A model generated the notes under the pieces. It was not told where the DNA came from. It saw only the letters and a list, made by a program, of their open reading frames with translations, and did no database searches. Positions 1-8,738 of a DNA stretch of 64,000 nt are shown here, piece after piece; the first letter of the stretch is position 1; every line of letters starts with the position of its first letter. The stretch is from Thiobacillus sp. 0-1251. Lineage in GTDB: Bacteria > Pseudomonadota > Gammaproteobacteria > Burkholderiales > Thiobacillaceae. The DNA lies in assembly GCA_001899305.1 (NCBI GenBank), contig MKWL01000022.1, positions 124,001 through 188,000 of the forward strand, given 5' to 3'. The position numbers were made by a program, and so were the translations under genes.

Positions 1-681
1 GGTCTCAGCATGAGTGCGAGCGCATCGTTCTTAGGCTTTGGCGGGGATAGCTGGAAAGAGGAAGCGTTGCTCCATGACGGCAGCAAGATCCTCGTTACAC
101 GCACGGTCGAGCATGGTGGGCGTCATGAGATTGGGCAAAAGCCGCCGTACAAAGAACAGACCCTGACTTTCACTCTGCCGAGTACAAACCAGCGCATCAC
201 GTGGAAAGACGAATACAGCGAGGACTTAGGCAGCTCAAACTTTAACCCCATGCTGGTGGAGGTATTCGGGAACACAGCGTATGTATTGGTAACTCCCGCA
301 GGCTGTATTTCCTACAACAAGTGGGGCAGACCCAATCCACCCTACGTGGTCTTCAAATATCAAGGCAAGGAATGGAAGCATGTTCCGCTGAACGAACTGC
401 CAGCCGATGTCAAATTACCCAACCTCGTGATTTCTTCACCGGACGATGAGGCAAAGAAGGCGAACTATGGCGTGCTCTCCGTCGAAATGATCAAGCAGGC
501 GAATGAGGGATTTAGGCAACCTGAGTACCAAACCATTCTCCGAGCGCCATCGGCGATTTCAGATAACCGCTGCCTGAACTTGGTTCCGAGGAAAGGGGGC
601 GGTTGGGAAACGCCCGGCGGTTTTAGATCGATAAAATCAATCACCATTCCACCCCGCCCCAACGCTGAGACCAACAAGTAA
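1..681 (+). CDS. Hypothetical protein, 5'-truncated by window edge
   Basis: Function not recognised. The reading frame is open from base 1 to a TAA at 679-681. The first in-frame ATG is at 10, but the residues around it (GLSMSASAS, then FLGFGGDSWKEE) look like the end of a signal peptide with an AxA cleavage site, so the true start probably lies left of the window. The mature part has an SWKEE...LHDG opening and a conserved-looking YNKWGRPNPPYV core. I recall similar secreted or lipoprotein-like hypotheticals in proteobacteria, but no function is known to me. It converges on rep, with a 114-bp gap that holds no gene and ends in a small CTGAGG/CCTCAG dyad (782-799). Confidence 0.6.
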   Translation, partial: GLSMSASASFLGFGGDSWKEEALLHDGSKILVTRTVEHGGRHEIGQKPPYKEQTLTFTLPSTNQRITWKDEYSEDLGSSNFNPMLVEVFGNTAYVLVTPAGCISYNKWGRPNPPYVVFKYQGKEWKHVPLNELPADVKLPNLVISSPDDEAKKANYGVLSVEMIKQANEGFRQPEYQTILRAPSAISDNRCLNLVPRKGGGWETPGGFRSIKSITIPPRPNAETNK

Positions 682-795
682 TGGCTCACCGAGCGGCCGC
701 TTTCCAAAATCTTGAATGACTGCAACGGGTCGATAACGGCCTGTGGCCCCACGCCGCTCAGTCAATGGGCCGTGGGACTTTCTGAGGGGTAGGCC

Positions 796-2778
796 TCAGC
801 CTAGCATCGCCTTCAACGCCGCCAGCCGATCGCTGCCGCTGGCCTTGGCATCGGCGCTGGAGGGTTTTTCCGGCATGCGCACGTCGTCACCGAGCTCGTC
901 GATGAAGCGCGAGGGGTCGCAGGCGACCGTTTCGCGGGCGCGCTTGCGGCGCGAGCAATAGGACAGCGTCAGTGACTTCTTGGCGCGGGTGACGCCGACG
1001 TACATCAGGCGACGTTCTTCTTCCAGGCGGCCTTCGTCGACCGCGTCGCGATGCGGCAGGATGTTTTCCTCGACGCCGACCAGGAACACGTGGCCGAACT
1101 CCAGCCCCTTGGCGGCGTGCAGCGTCGACAGGCGCACGGCGTCGGGCTCTTCCTCCTCGCGGCCTTCCAGCAGGGTGATCAGGGCGATGGTCTGTGTCAG
1201 TTGCAGCAGATCCTTCTCGTCCTCTTCGCCTTTCTTGCCGATCCAGGCGGCGAATTCGAGCACGTTGTTCCACTTGCTCTGCGCGGCGCGCTGGTCGTCC
1301 TGGTCGAAGAGATACACCTCGTAGTCGATGGTCTTCAAGAGGTCGTTCAGCAGTTCGCCCGCCGGCTCGCGCGGCACGCGCTCTTCCATGCGGTTGATGA
1401 AGTTGCAGAACTCGATTAGCGGCGCCAGCTGACGCTCGCCGATCTGTGATGCGGCAGCGGCGGAAAACACCGCCTCGAACAGGCTGACGTGCAGGGTGGC
1501 GGCGACCTGGCCGAGCTTTTCCAGCGTCGCGGCGCCGATGCCGCGCTTGGGCGTGGTGACCGCGCGGATGAAGGCGGGATCGTCGTCGCTGTTGGCGATC
1601 AGGCGCAGGTATGAAATCACGTCCTTGATTTCGGCGCGGTCGAAGAACGACTGCCCGCCGGACAGCTGGTACGGCACTTTCTCGTTGCGTAGTGCCTGCT
1701 CGAAGATACGCGCCTGGTAGTTGCCACGATAGAGAATCGCGTAGTCGCGCCATTCGGTGCGGTGCTGGAATTTGTGCGACAGGAGCCGCATCACCACCGA
1801 TTCGGCTTCGTGCTCGTCGTCCTTGGTCGGCATCACCTGGATCGCGTCGCCAAGGCCGAGGTCGCTCCACAGGCGTTTCTCGAACAGCTTGGGGTTGTTG
1901 GCGATGAGGCTGTTGGCCGCTTTCAGGATGCGCACGCTCGAACGGTAGTTCTGCTCCAGCTTGACCACATGCAGGTGCGGGTAGTCCTCGTTCAGCTGGC
2001 GCAGGTTGTCGGCCGAGGCGCCGCGCCAGCCGTAGATCGCCTGGTCGTCGTCGCCGACCGCGGTGAACGCTGCGCGCACGCCGGTAAGCTTCTGCAGCAG
2101 GCGGTACTGCGCGACGTTGGTGTCCTGGTATTCGTCGACCAGGATGTGGCGCAGGCGGTTCTGCCACTTCTCGCGCAGCTCGGCGTGCGTATCCAGCAGC
2201 TCGGCCGGCAGGCGGATCAGGTCGTCGAAGTCGACCGCCTGGTAGGCGCGCAGGGTGGCGTCGTAGCGGTCGTAGATCCTGGCGTAGGCGCGCGCGTTGT
2301 CGTCCTCGGCCGTGGCGAGCGCGGCGGCGGGCGACTTCAGCTCGTTCTTCCACAGCGAGATGCGCGACACGGCGCGGCGGATTTCCTGCTTGTCCGTGGT
2401 CTTGAGGATTTCCGAGACGATGCCCGCGGCGTCGGCCGAATCGAGGATGGAGAACGCCGGCTTCAGCTCGGCGAATTTCGCGTCCTCGCGCAGCATCCTG
2501 AGACCCATCGAATGGAAAGTGGTGACGATCAGGCCTTTCGTGTTGACGCCCTGCGTGAGCTTGGCGGCGCGCTCCTGCATTTCGCGTGCGGCCTTGTTGG
2601 TGAAGGTGATCGCGGCGATCGAGCCCGGCTTGTAGCCGCACTCGCCGATCAGGTAGGCGATCTTGTGGGTGATCACCCGCGTCTTGCCCGAGCCGGCGCC
2701 GGCCAGCACCAGCAAGGGGCCGTCGAGATACTTCGCCGCTTCGCGCTGCGGCGGATTCAGTGCAGCGAGCAGGCTCAT
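796..2778 (-). CDS. rep: ATP-dependent DNA helicase Rep
   Basis: Superfamily 1A 3'-5' DNA helicase, expected to act at stalled replication forks. The 660-residue protein shows the UvrD/Rep motifs in order: Walker A GAGSGKT (residues 27-33), [10 protein letters not shown], the DEYQDTN helicase box, [13 protein letters not shown], and the C-terminal [11 protein letters not shown] and YVGVTRAK motifs. The N-terminus [14 protein letters not shown] resembles Rep more than UvrD, and the length is closer to Rep (about 670) than UvrD (about 720). The start was placed at 2778 rather than at further-upstream in-frame codons because its ATG overlaps the stop of the preceding glutaredoxin-like gene (ATGA), which suggests translational coupling. 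Confidence 0.93.
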   Translation of the reverse strand: MSLLAALNPPQREAAKYLDGPLLVLAGAGSGKTRVITHKIAYLIGECGYKPGSIAAITFTNKAAREMQERAAKLTQGVNTKGLIVTTFHSMGLRMLREDAKFAELKPAFSILDSADAAGIVSEILKTTDKQEIRRAVSRISLWKNELKSPAAALATAEDDNARAYARIYDRYDATLRAYQAVDFDDLIRLPAELLDTHAELREKWQNRLRHILVDEYQDTNVAQYRLLQKLTGVRAAFTAVGDDDQAIYGWRGASADNLRQLNEDYPHLHVVKLEQNYRSSVRILKAANSLIANNPKLFEKRLWSDLGLGDAIQVMPTKDDEHEAESVVMRLLSHKFQHRTEWRDYAILYRGNYQARIFEQALRNEKVPYQLSGGQSFFDRAEIKDVISYLRLIANSDDDPAFIRAVTTPKRGIGAATLEKLGQVAATLHVSLFEAVFSAAAASQIGERQLAPLIEFCNFINRMEERVPREPAGELLNDLLKTIDYEVYLFDQDDQRAAQSKWNNVLEFAAWIGKKGEEDEKDLLQLTQTIALITLLEGREEEEPDAVRLSTLHAAKGLEFGHVFLVGVEENILPHRDAVDEGRLEEERRLMYVGVTRAKKSLTLSYCSRRKRARETVACDPSRFIDELGDDVRMPEKPSSADAKASGSDRLAALKAMLG

Positions 2779-3167
2779 GCCGCGCCGAATTCGCGGTTCA
2801 GATACGTATTGATGGCATCCGATTCGTACAGCCAGGTCTGCTTGCCCTGATCGTCGGTGATCAGCAGGCACGGAACCTGCGGCTTGCCGCCGCCCGCGAT
2901 CAGCGCGGCGCGGTGCGCCTCGTCATGCTGGGCGTCGCGCAGCTCGATGTTGAGCGACAGGCGCTGCATCGCCCGCCGGGTCTTGAGGCAGAACGGGCAG
3001 GTGGGGTAGTGGTACAGCGCCAGGCTGCGTGTGCGTGCGTCGACGTCCTGCTGCACTGCAGCGGGGCGCACGACGCCTTTCGGGCGTGTCAGCCAATAGC
3101 CCACGAGCATGAAGGGGGCGAGGATGAGGCGCAGGGTACGAAAAAACAGGCGGATCAGGGGTTTCAT
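2775..3167 (-). CDS. Glutaredoxin/GST N-terminal domain protein, membrane-anchored
   Basis: A 130-residue protein with an N-terminal hydrophobic helix (about residues 9-25) followed by a thioredoxin-fold glutaredoxin domain. The redox motif YPTCPFC gives Cys57 and Cys60, and the PQVPCLL segment supplies the cis-proline typical of glutathione-binding folds. Probably a membrane-tethered thiol-disulfide oxidoreductase; the substrate is unknown. The start at 3167 precedes MKPLIRLFF; a longer reading frame upstream lacks domain support. The stop overlaps the rep start by 4 bp. It diverges from apaH across a 78-bp region. Confidence 0.75.
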   Translation of the reverse strand: MKPLIRLFFRTLRLILAPFMLVGYWLTRPKGVVRPAAVQQDVDARTRSLALYHYPTCPFCLKTRRAMQRLSLNIELRDAQHDEAHRAALIAGGGKPQVPCLLITDDQGKQTWLYESDAINTYLNREFGAA

Positions 3168-3245
3168 GGCGCAGACGTCACAAGAGGTTCGGGCGGGCGC
3201 GCTATGATGCAGGTCAACACAGCACACAAAGAAGCCGTATTTTAT

Positions 3246-4067
3246 ATGCCTACCTATGCCATTGGCGATCTTCAGGGATGTCACACGTCCCTGCTGCGTT
3301 TATTGGATGCGATCCGGTTCGACCCGGGCGCCGACCGGCTGTGGCTTGTGGGCGATCTGGTCAACCGTGGGCCGGAATCGCTGGCGGTGTTGCGGACGGT
3401 CAGGGAACTGGGCGACGCCGCCATCAGTGTGCTCGGCAACCACGATTTGCACTTGCTGGCGCTTGCCGAAGGTTTCGGGCGGGTGCACAAGGGCGATACG
3501 CTCGACGAGATACTGAATGCGCCGGACCGCGACGAGCTGCTGGTCTGGCTGCGACAGCAGAAACTGGCTTGGCGCGATGGCGAGTTTCTCATGGTGCACG
3601 CGGGCGTGCTACCGAGCTGGACGGTGGACGACACGATGCAGCATGCCGTGGAGGCGGAAGCTGCGCTACAAAGCCCGCATTACCGGGAATTCTTCGCGCA
3701 GATGTACGGCAATGCACCGGTGGCGTGGGATGCGTCGCTGCATGGCGTCGAGCGCCTGCGGGTGATCGTCAACGCCTTCACCCGACTGCGCTACTGTTCG
3801 GCGGCGGGCGAGATGGAATTCCACCACAAGGGCGCGCCGGGTACACAGCCGGCCGGCTGGCTGCCGTGGTTCGAAGTGCCGGGGCGCAGGAGCGCCGAGG
3901 CGACGATCGTCATCGGCCACTGGTCGACACTCGGGCTGATCAACCGCCACGACCTGATCGCGCTGGATACCGGCTGCCTGTGGGGCAGCCGATTGACCGC
4001 GGTCAGGCTGGAGGACCGGCAGGTGTTTGCGGTGCCGTGCCCGCAGGTTCGGCACCCGAAGTCCTGA
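3246..4067 (+). CDS. apaH: Bis(5'-nucleosyl)-tetraphosphatase, symmetrical
   Basis: Hydrolyses Ap4A to two ADP, removing alarmone-like dinucleotides in the cytoplasm. The 273-residue protein carries the metallophosphatase motifs GDLQGCH (residues 7-13), [11 protein letters not shown] and LGNHDLHLL, and the C-terminal [15 protein letters not shown] and DTGCLWG segments characteristic of ApaH (E. coli 280 aa). The start at 3246 gives the family N-terminus [11 protein letters not shown]; an in-frame ATG pair 42-45 bases upstream adds residues without domain support. Its 3' end overlaps the convergent acyltransferase gene by 65 bp. Confidence 0.95.
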   Translation: MPTYAIGDLQGCHTSLLRLLDAIRFDPGADRLWLVGDLVNRGPESLAVLRTVRELGDAAISVLGNHDLHLLALAEGFGRVHKGDTLDEILNAPDRDELLVWLRQQKLAWRDGEFLMVHAGVLPSWTVDDTMQHAVEAEAALQSPHYREFFAQMYGNAPVAWDASLHGVERLRVIVNAFTRLRYCSAAGEMEFHHKGAPGTQPAGWLPWFEVPGRRSAEATIVIGHWSTLGLINRHDLIALDTGCLWGSRLTAVRLEDRQVFAVPCPQVRHPKS

Positions 4068-4851
4068 AGCCCAGCAGTCTGGCGGTGGCGGCTTCCGCCT
4101 GCGCCGCCAGATCGCGCCGGTGGCCGTTGGGCAGGATGGGGTCGCCGAAATGCAGTTCGGCGACGAGGCCGGGCTCGCTGACGATCTGCTTCAGGCTTTG
4201 CCACATGCTGAGGTCGTCGATGTAGGCGGGTGCAGCGCTGTATTCGCCGTCCAGCGTGCGGTAGCGCAGGGCCGCCGGCACGATCGGACAATTCAGCTCG
4301 ACCGCCGGCTGCAGCAGCGACGGCATGAAGCGCCGCAGCCCCTTGCCGTCGCCGGTGGTGCCTTCGGGGAACACGGCGACCCAGGCGCCCGACTGCATCA
4401 GCGCCCGCATCTCGGTGTTGATGCGCGCCGTGTCGGCACGACGGCCGCGTTCGATGAACAGCGTGCCGGTCTTGTGTGCCAGCCAGCCGGCCACCGGCCA
4501 GTTGCGCACTTCGGCCTTGGAGACGAAGTGCACCCGCTGGGCCGCGTAGATCAGATAGATGTCCAGCCACGACACGTGATTGCATACCAGCAGCGCGCCG
4601 CCGGGCAGGCGGGGCGCGGTGTCCGCCTTCAGCCGTACGCCGAGTACCCGGAGCAGGCGCCGGGCCCAGGCCATGATGCGGCGATCCCGCTGGGCGGGGC
4701 TGAGCAGGGGGAAAATCAGTCCTGCCAGGACGACGCCCCAGGCCAGGTGAAGGGCCAGCAGGCCGATGCGGAGGACGCGGCGCAGAGGGGCGGGGAAATA
4801 GGCAAGGATCACCCGTTCATTGTAAGACTCATCCGATGAGACGGCGGGCAT
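4003..4851 (-). CDS. 1-acyl-sn-glycerol-3-phosphate acyltransferase family (OlsA-like)
   Basis: PlsC-family O-acyltransferase. It has an N-terminal hydrophobic helix, the catalytic NHxxxxD motif as NHVSWLD (residues 91-97) and the FPEGTT substrate motif (161-166). The family includes AGP acyltransferase and OlsA, which acylates lyso-ornithine lipid. The gene immediately follows an OlsB-like N-acyltransferase, so the OlsA role is the better inference, though a PlsC role is not excluded. The ATG at 4851 overlaps the olsB stop by 23 bp; a GTG at 4812 is an alternative start 17 bp after it, and neither has a clear ribosome-binding site. The 3' end overlaps apaH tail to tail. Confidence 0.8.
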   Translation of the reverse strand: MPAVSSDESYNERVILAYFPAPLRRVLRIGLLALHLAWGVVLAGLIFPLLSPAQRDRRIMAWARRLLRVLGVRLKADTAPRLPGGALLVCNHVSWLDIYLIYAAQRVHFVSKAEVRNWPVAGWLAHKTGTLFIERGRRADTARINTEMRALMQSGAWVAVFPEGTTGDGKGLRRFMPSLLQPAVELNCPIVPAALRYRTLDGEYSAAPAYIDDLSMWQSLKQIVSEPGLVAELHFGDPILPNGHRRDLAAQAEAATARLLGFRTSGAEPAGTAPQTPAGPPA

Positions 4852-5578
4852 AGTTGCGGTTGAGTTGCGCCATCGGCAGCAGCATCAAGAGATCGGCCGT
4901 ATTGAAATCGGGATCCCACGCCGGTTCGCCGCATACCATCGCGCCGAGCCGGGTGTAGCCCTTGATCAGCGGCGGCAGCGTTGCGGTCTGGCCTTCGTCG
5001 AGCGACTCGACGGGCAGGCGGTAGCGTGGCGTGGCGCGCCATTCGATCGGCGCGAGATGACGCTGGATGATCTGGCGGTACACGCTGGCCGCGACATGGC
5101 CGCCGTCCGCCATGCCGATGCTGGCGCAGCCGACGATGTATTCGTAGCCATAGCGCGTCATGTAGTCGGCCAGTCCGATCCACAGGCGGGCGATGACGGC
5201 ACCGCTGCGGTGCGCCGGATGCACGCACGAGCGTCCCAGTTCGGCCATGCGCGGGCGCAGGAATTGCAACCGGGTCAGGTCGAATTCCTGTTCGGAGTAA
5301 TAGCTGCCGACGCGCTTGGCGGCATCGGGCGGCAGGATGCGATAGGTGCCGACGACTTCGCCGCTGGCCAGATCGCGTACCAGCAGATGGTCGCAGAAGG
5401 GGTCGTACAGATCGATATCGTGCCCCGGCAGAACGGAGGACAGGCGCGCGCCCATCTCCTCGGCAAACACCTTGTGACGCAGGCGCTGTGCTTCGCGGAT
5501 TTCGTTGTCGTCCACCGCCAGCGAGATGTGGTAGCGGCTGGCGGATAGGGACGGTTGGGTGCTGAGAACGTCGAGCAT
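4829..5578 (-). CDS. olsB: Ornithine N-acyltransferase (OlsB-like)
   Basis: A 249-residue GNAT-fold acyltransferase of the OlsB/autoinducer-synthase-like group. Recognisable blocks are RLRHKVFAEEMGA, the HDID...CDHLLVRD segment, EVVGTYRILPP, LGRSCVHPAHRSG and the GCASIGMADGG motif. OlsB transfers a 3-hydroxyacyl chain from ACP to ornithine, the first step of phosphate-free ornithine membrane lipid synthesis. A good ribosome-binding site (GGGAG) lies just upstream of the ATG at 5578. It heads a two-gene unit with the O-acyltransferase downstream. Function is inferred from family motifs and this pairing. Confidence 0.82.
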   Translation of the reverse strand: MLDVLSTQPSLSASRYHISLAVDDNEIREAQRLRHKVFAEEMGARLSSVLPGHDIDLYDPFCDHLLVRDLASGEVVGTYRILPPDAAKRVGSYYSEQEFDLTRLQFLRPRMAELGRSCVHPAHRSGAVIARLWIGLADYMTRYGYEYIVGCASIGMADGGHVAASVYRQIIQRHLAPIEWRATPRYRLPVESLDEGQTATLPPLIKGYTRLGAMVCGEPAWDPDFNTADLLMLLPMAQLNRNYARRLIG

Positions 5579-5696
5579 GGGGCACTCCCATTGATGGAAT
5601 GCGCCCAGCTTAGAGACGGGGTGTTAACCCGACGTGACGTTCAGGTTTCGGAACGATGAACTACGAATCAGGGGATACCGGGAGATGGGCCCGGCT

Positions 5697-6161
5697 TCAG
5701 TGCGATACGCGTGTCGTTCCCCCACCCGACAATACCCGTACGCGATCGCCTACCCGGAATTCCTCGTCCGCCGCCTGGGTGATGGCGAGCATCCGTCCCG
5801 AATCGAGCTTGACCGTGATTTCCACGCCTTTCTGGCGAGTGGTTGCCTCTTCCGCGGCTGCACCGCCCAATCCGCCCAGTACCGCGCCAATCGCCGCACC
5901 GACCACGCTGCCCTTGCCGCTGCCTACCGTGCTGCCGGCCACACCGCCGACGACGGCGCCCGCGCCTGCACCGATCGGTGTCTTGGTCCCTTCGATATTC
6001 ACCTCACGCACCGACTCCACCACGCCCATCTGCACCTCCTGGACGGCCCGGGTCTGGTCGCGGCTGTAATCCTTGCCGCCGACGCCGCTGGCGCAGCCGC
6101 CAAGTAGTGCCAAGCTGGCTGTCATCAGGGTGACGGCAACGATGGTTGGGGTCTTCTTCAT
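5697..6161 (-). CDS. Glycine-zipper outer membrane lipoprotein (SlyB-like)
   Basis: A 154-residue lipoprotein. MKKTPTIVAVTLMTASLALLGGC is a lipoprotein signal peptide with lipobox LGGC (acylated Cys23). The middle carries glycine-zipper repeats (GAGAGAVVGGVAG, GSVVGAAIGAVLGG), typical of the 2TM glycine-zipper family (SlyB/PcP) of outer-membrane lipoproteins involved in envelope integrity. The C-terminus has a beta-rich VGDRVRVL segment. An AGGAC ribosome-binding site supports the start at 6161. It stands alone between divergent or differently transcribed neighbours. Confidence 0.85.
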   Translation of the reverse strand: MKKTPTIVAVTLMTASLALLGGCASGVGGKDYSRDQTRAVQEVQMGVVESVREVNIEGTKTPIGAGAGAVVGGVAGSTVGSGKGSVVGAAIGAVLGGLGGAAAEEATTRQKGVEITVKLDSGRMLAITQAADEEFRVGDRVRVLSGGGTTRVSH

Positions 6162-6226
6162 GGTGCGGGTCCTGTAGTTGCACACGTTTCACTATAGGGG
6201 GTGTGACCGTCGATTCTCGGCGTGGT

Positions 6227-7159
6227 TCAGAGCGTTTTGCCAAACGTGATCTTGAGCCGTCCGGCGATTTCCTGTCGGCTCGGCGCGTGGTTCTGACCGC
6301 CGCGGTGCTCGATCTTGATCGCACCCATCACGCTCGCCAGCTGGCCCGAGGTTTCCCAGTCGAGTCCGTGGACGATGCCGTACAGAATGCCGCTGCGGTA
6401 GGCGTCGCCGCAGCCGGTGGGGTCGAGGATGGCCGCCGGCCGCACGGCCGGGATGTCGATCTGCCCGCTGGCCGTGTGGATCACCGAACCTTCGCCGCCG
6501 CGTGTCACGATCAGCGCCTCGACATGGCGTGCAAGAGTGGCCAGATTTTCCCCGGTGCGGCTCTGCAGCAGCTCGGCTTCGTAATCATTGAGGATGACGT
6601 AGCTGGATTTGTGGACGCACTCCAGCAGTTCCTCGCCGGAAAACAGCGGCATACCCTGGCCCGGATCGAAGACGCATGGCACCCCCGCCTCGTGAAAGCC
6701 GCGCACGTGGCGCAGCATGCCGTCGCGGCCGTCCGGGGCGACGATGCCCAGCTTGAGATCCGGCACCTGACGCACGTCGTTCTCGTGCGAGTAGTTCATC
6801 GCGCCGGGGTGGAAGGCGGTGATCTGGTTGTCGTCGAGGTCGGTGGTGATGAACGCCTGCGCGGTGTAGGTGCCGGCGACATGGTGGATGTAGTCGCGCG
6901 GAATCGCCAAGGCGTCGAGACGCTCGGCATAGGCGGCGAAGTCGTCGCCCACGGTCGCCATGATCAGCGGCTCGCCGCCCAACAGCTTGAGGTTGTAGGC
7001 GATATTGCCTGCGCAGCCGCCGTACTCGCGGCGCATCTCCGGCACCAGGAACGACACGTTCAGCATGTGGATCTTGTCGGGCAGGATGTGGTGCTTGAAG
7101 TGATCCTGGAACACCATGATGGAATCGAAGGCGAGGGAACCGCAGATGAGGGTGCGCAT
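6227..7159 (-). CDS. PfkB-family carbohydrate/nucleoside kinase
   Basis: A 310-residue ribokinase-fold (PfkB) kinase. The N-terminus MRTLICGSLAFDSIM is typical, YGGCAGNIAYNL matches PfkB signature 1, and DPTGCGDAYRSGILYG matches signature 2 with the catalytic base in GCGD. Proteins of this branch are often annotated as adenosine kinase; the substrate cannot be decided from sequence, so only the family is assigned. The start at 7159 precedes the first beta strand; a longer frame upstream overlaps the divergent phospholipase-like gene and has no family support. Confidence 0.85.
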   Translation of the reverse strand: MRTLICGSLAFDSIMVFQDHFKHHILPDKIHMLNVSFLVPEMRREYGGCAGNIAYNLKLLGGEPLIMATVGDDFAAYAERLDALAIPRDYIHHVAGTYTAQAFITTDLDDNQITAFHPGAMNYSHENDVRQVPDLKLGIVAPDGRDGMLRHVRGFHEAGVPCVFDPGQGMPLFSGEELLECVHKSSYVILNDYEAELLQSRTGENLATLARHVEALIVTRGGEGSVIHTASGQIDIPAVRPAAILDPTGCGDAYRSGILYGIVHGLDWETSGQLASVMGAIKIEHRGGQNHAPSRQEIAGRLKITFGKTL

Positions 7160-7274
7160 GATGGGTGTGGGCTGAAAACGACAGCCCGGATTATACGCAG
7201 CCGGTTGGCCGGGATTCACGGAAGATTCATGCGCCTGACAGCGCAGGTTCACGCAGCGCGGCCATGCTGCGCGC

Positions 7275-8162
7275 ATGAACGTTGCCGCCCATGCCCACAC
7301 CCGCCGTACCGCCTTGCTCTGGTCGGTGCCTGCGCTGCTGTTTGCCGGCGATGCGCTGGCCTGGGGACTGATGACCCATGTGTACTTTGCGCAATTGCTG
7401 GTATGGGGCGTACCCCTGCTCGATCCTGCGCTGCGCCGCGCGGTGCGACGGTTTCCGCAGCGCCTGAGGGCCGGCGCCTGCCTGCCCGATCTGGCGCTGG
7501 TGGGCACGACTGCGGGGACTCGCGCATTCGACGCCAGCCACCGCTGGGAGACCGCCCACGCGCTATTGGATGCGGCGCACGACGACGAATCGCGGGCCTG
7601 TGCAGTCGGTGCAATGAGCCATCTGTGGGTCGACATCATTGCGCACAATCATTTCGTTCCCGCTCACGAGCATCTGTGGTGGAACGTGCCGATGCTCACG
7701 CATGCCGCCGCGGAATGGGCGATGGACCATCATATCTCGCGCCATCTGTTCAGTTCGTCAGCCCTGCTGTTGCAGATCGACGACTGGCTGGTGGACTATG
7801 TGGCGTGCAACTTCGATTGCTCGTCCGCCGCCAGCCGACGGGCAATCCGCCAATTGTCGAGTGCCGAACGCCTATTGCGGCAGAGCCGCCTGCCCCATGC
7901 GCTGCATGGCGTAGGGTGCGTGCTGGATCGCAAGCTTGCCACGCGTTTCGATTACTACATCCAGGAAGTGACGGCCCGGTTGCCGCAGATGAACCGGGTG
8001 CTGGCCGGCGAGGCGCCCGCCTGGCTGCCGGATTGTCCGCCGGTGGCGGTGGCACGCGAACGCATCGCCGCGCACGCGCCGGAACTGGTGGCATGCCGGT
8101 TGCCGCTGCCTGGGGACCTGTTCGAAGCCGAGGTGCAGCCGCGTTTCCGCAACGCAGCCTGA
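7275..8162 (+). CDS. Zinc-dependent phospholipase C-like protein
   Basis: A 295-residue protein resembling the bacterial zinc-dependent phospholipase C/S1-P1 nuclease domain. Features: an early hydrophobic segment (LLWSVPALLFAGDALAWG) with the mature Trp-Gly-x-x-T-H start (WGLMTHVYFAQ) expected for this fold, where the N-terminal Trp and His bind zinc, then HLWVDIIAHNHFVPAHEH and EWAMDHH, which provide further His/Asp ligands. The substrate is unknown. It is followed by a convergent PAP2 phosphatase 20 bp away, which fits a lipid-processing neighbourhood. Confidence 0.7.
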   Translation: MNVAAHAHTRRTALLWSVPALLFAGDALAWGLMTHVYFAQLLVWGVPLLDPALRRAVRRFPQRLRAGACLPDLALVGTTAGTRAFDASHRWETAHALLDAAHDDESRACAVGAMSHLWVDIIAHNHFVPAHEHLWWNVPMLTHAAAEWAMDHHISRHLFSSSALLLQIDDWLVDYVACNFDCSSAASRRAIRQLSSAERLLRQSRLPHALHGVGCVLDRKLATRFDYYIQEVTARLPQMNRVLAGEAPAWLPDCPPVAVARERIAAHAPELVACRLPLPGDLFEAEVQPRFRNAA

Positions 8163-8182
8163 GGTTTTTTAAAACAGGCGCC

Positions 8183-8728
8183 CTACAGCGCCAGCGAGAG
8201 GGCGGCGATCGTGCCGCCAAGCAGCGCACCCACCAGGACATCGCTCACGTAGTGCAGTCCCAGCACCAGGCGTGACAGCGCGACCAGCGCGGTGAAGGGC
8301 CATACCAGCCATCCCAGTGCCGGGTAGTAGGCCGTGACGACCGCACTGAAGACCACCGCATGCAGGGTGTGGCCGGAGGGAAAACTGAAGCGGTCGAGCG
8401 GCGCGGTCAGGCAACAGATCGACGGGCAGGCCTGATAGGGGCGCGGACGTTCGGTAGCGCCTTTCAGCCATTTGTAGATGAACGTGCCGACGAGGCCGGC
8501 CGTGATCATGTGGAGCACGGCCGGCAGGGCGTCCCATCCGTTCCAGGCGATCAGCGCCAGCATCAGCGCATACCAGAACACCCCGTCGCCGAGCCGGCTG
8601 GCGAGTCGTAGTAGGCCGACCTCCCAGTCGGGCAGGCGCACGCCGTTGAGGCGCTCCAGCCAGGCATGTTCGCGTGCGGCCAGTCGATCGAGGCCGTGGT
8701 GGGCAACCAGACTCAGACGATTTTGCAT
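8183..8728 (-). CDS. PAP2-family membrane phosphatase
   Basis: A 181-residue integral membrane phosphatase with the three PAP2 motifs: KWLKGATERPRP (KxxxxxxRP), PSGHTLHAV (PSGH) and SRLVLGLHYVSDV (SRxxxxxHxxxD). Several hydrophobic helices surround them, so it would hydrolyse lipid phosphates (phosphatidate or polyprenyl pyrophosphate class) at the membrane. The start at 8728 has a GAGGATT ribosome-binding site. The gene lies 10 bp after the glycosyltransferase stop, and the two probably form an operon. Confidence 0.87.
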   Translation of the reverse strand: MQNRLSLVAHHGLDRLAAREHAWLERLNGVRLPDWEVGLLRLASRLGDGVFWYALMLALIAWNGWDALPAVLHMITAGLVGTFIYKWLKGATERPRPYQACPSICCLTAPLDRFSFPSGHTLHAVVFSAVVTAYYPALGWLVWPFTALVALSRLVLGLHYVSDVLVGALLGGTIAALSLAL

Positions 8729-8738
8729 GGCGGAATCC

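Noticed and set aside
887-2641. Long open frame on the minus strand overlapping rep in another frame (584 codons), with a further 362-codon frame on the plus strand
   Set aside because: Arginine/proline-rich compositions typical of GC-rich shadow frames; rep has full helicase motifs in the overlapping frame.
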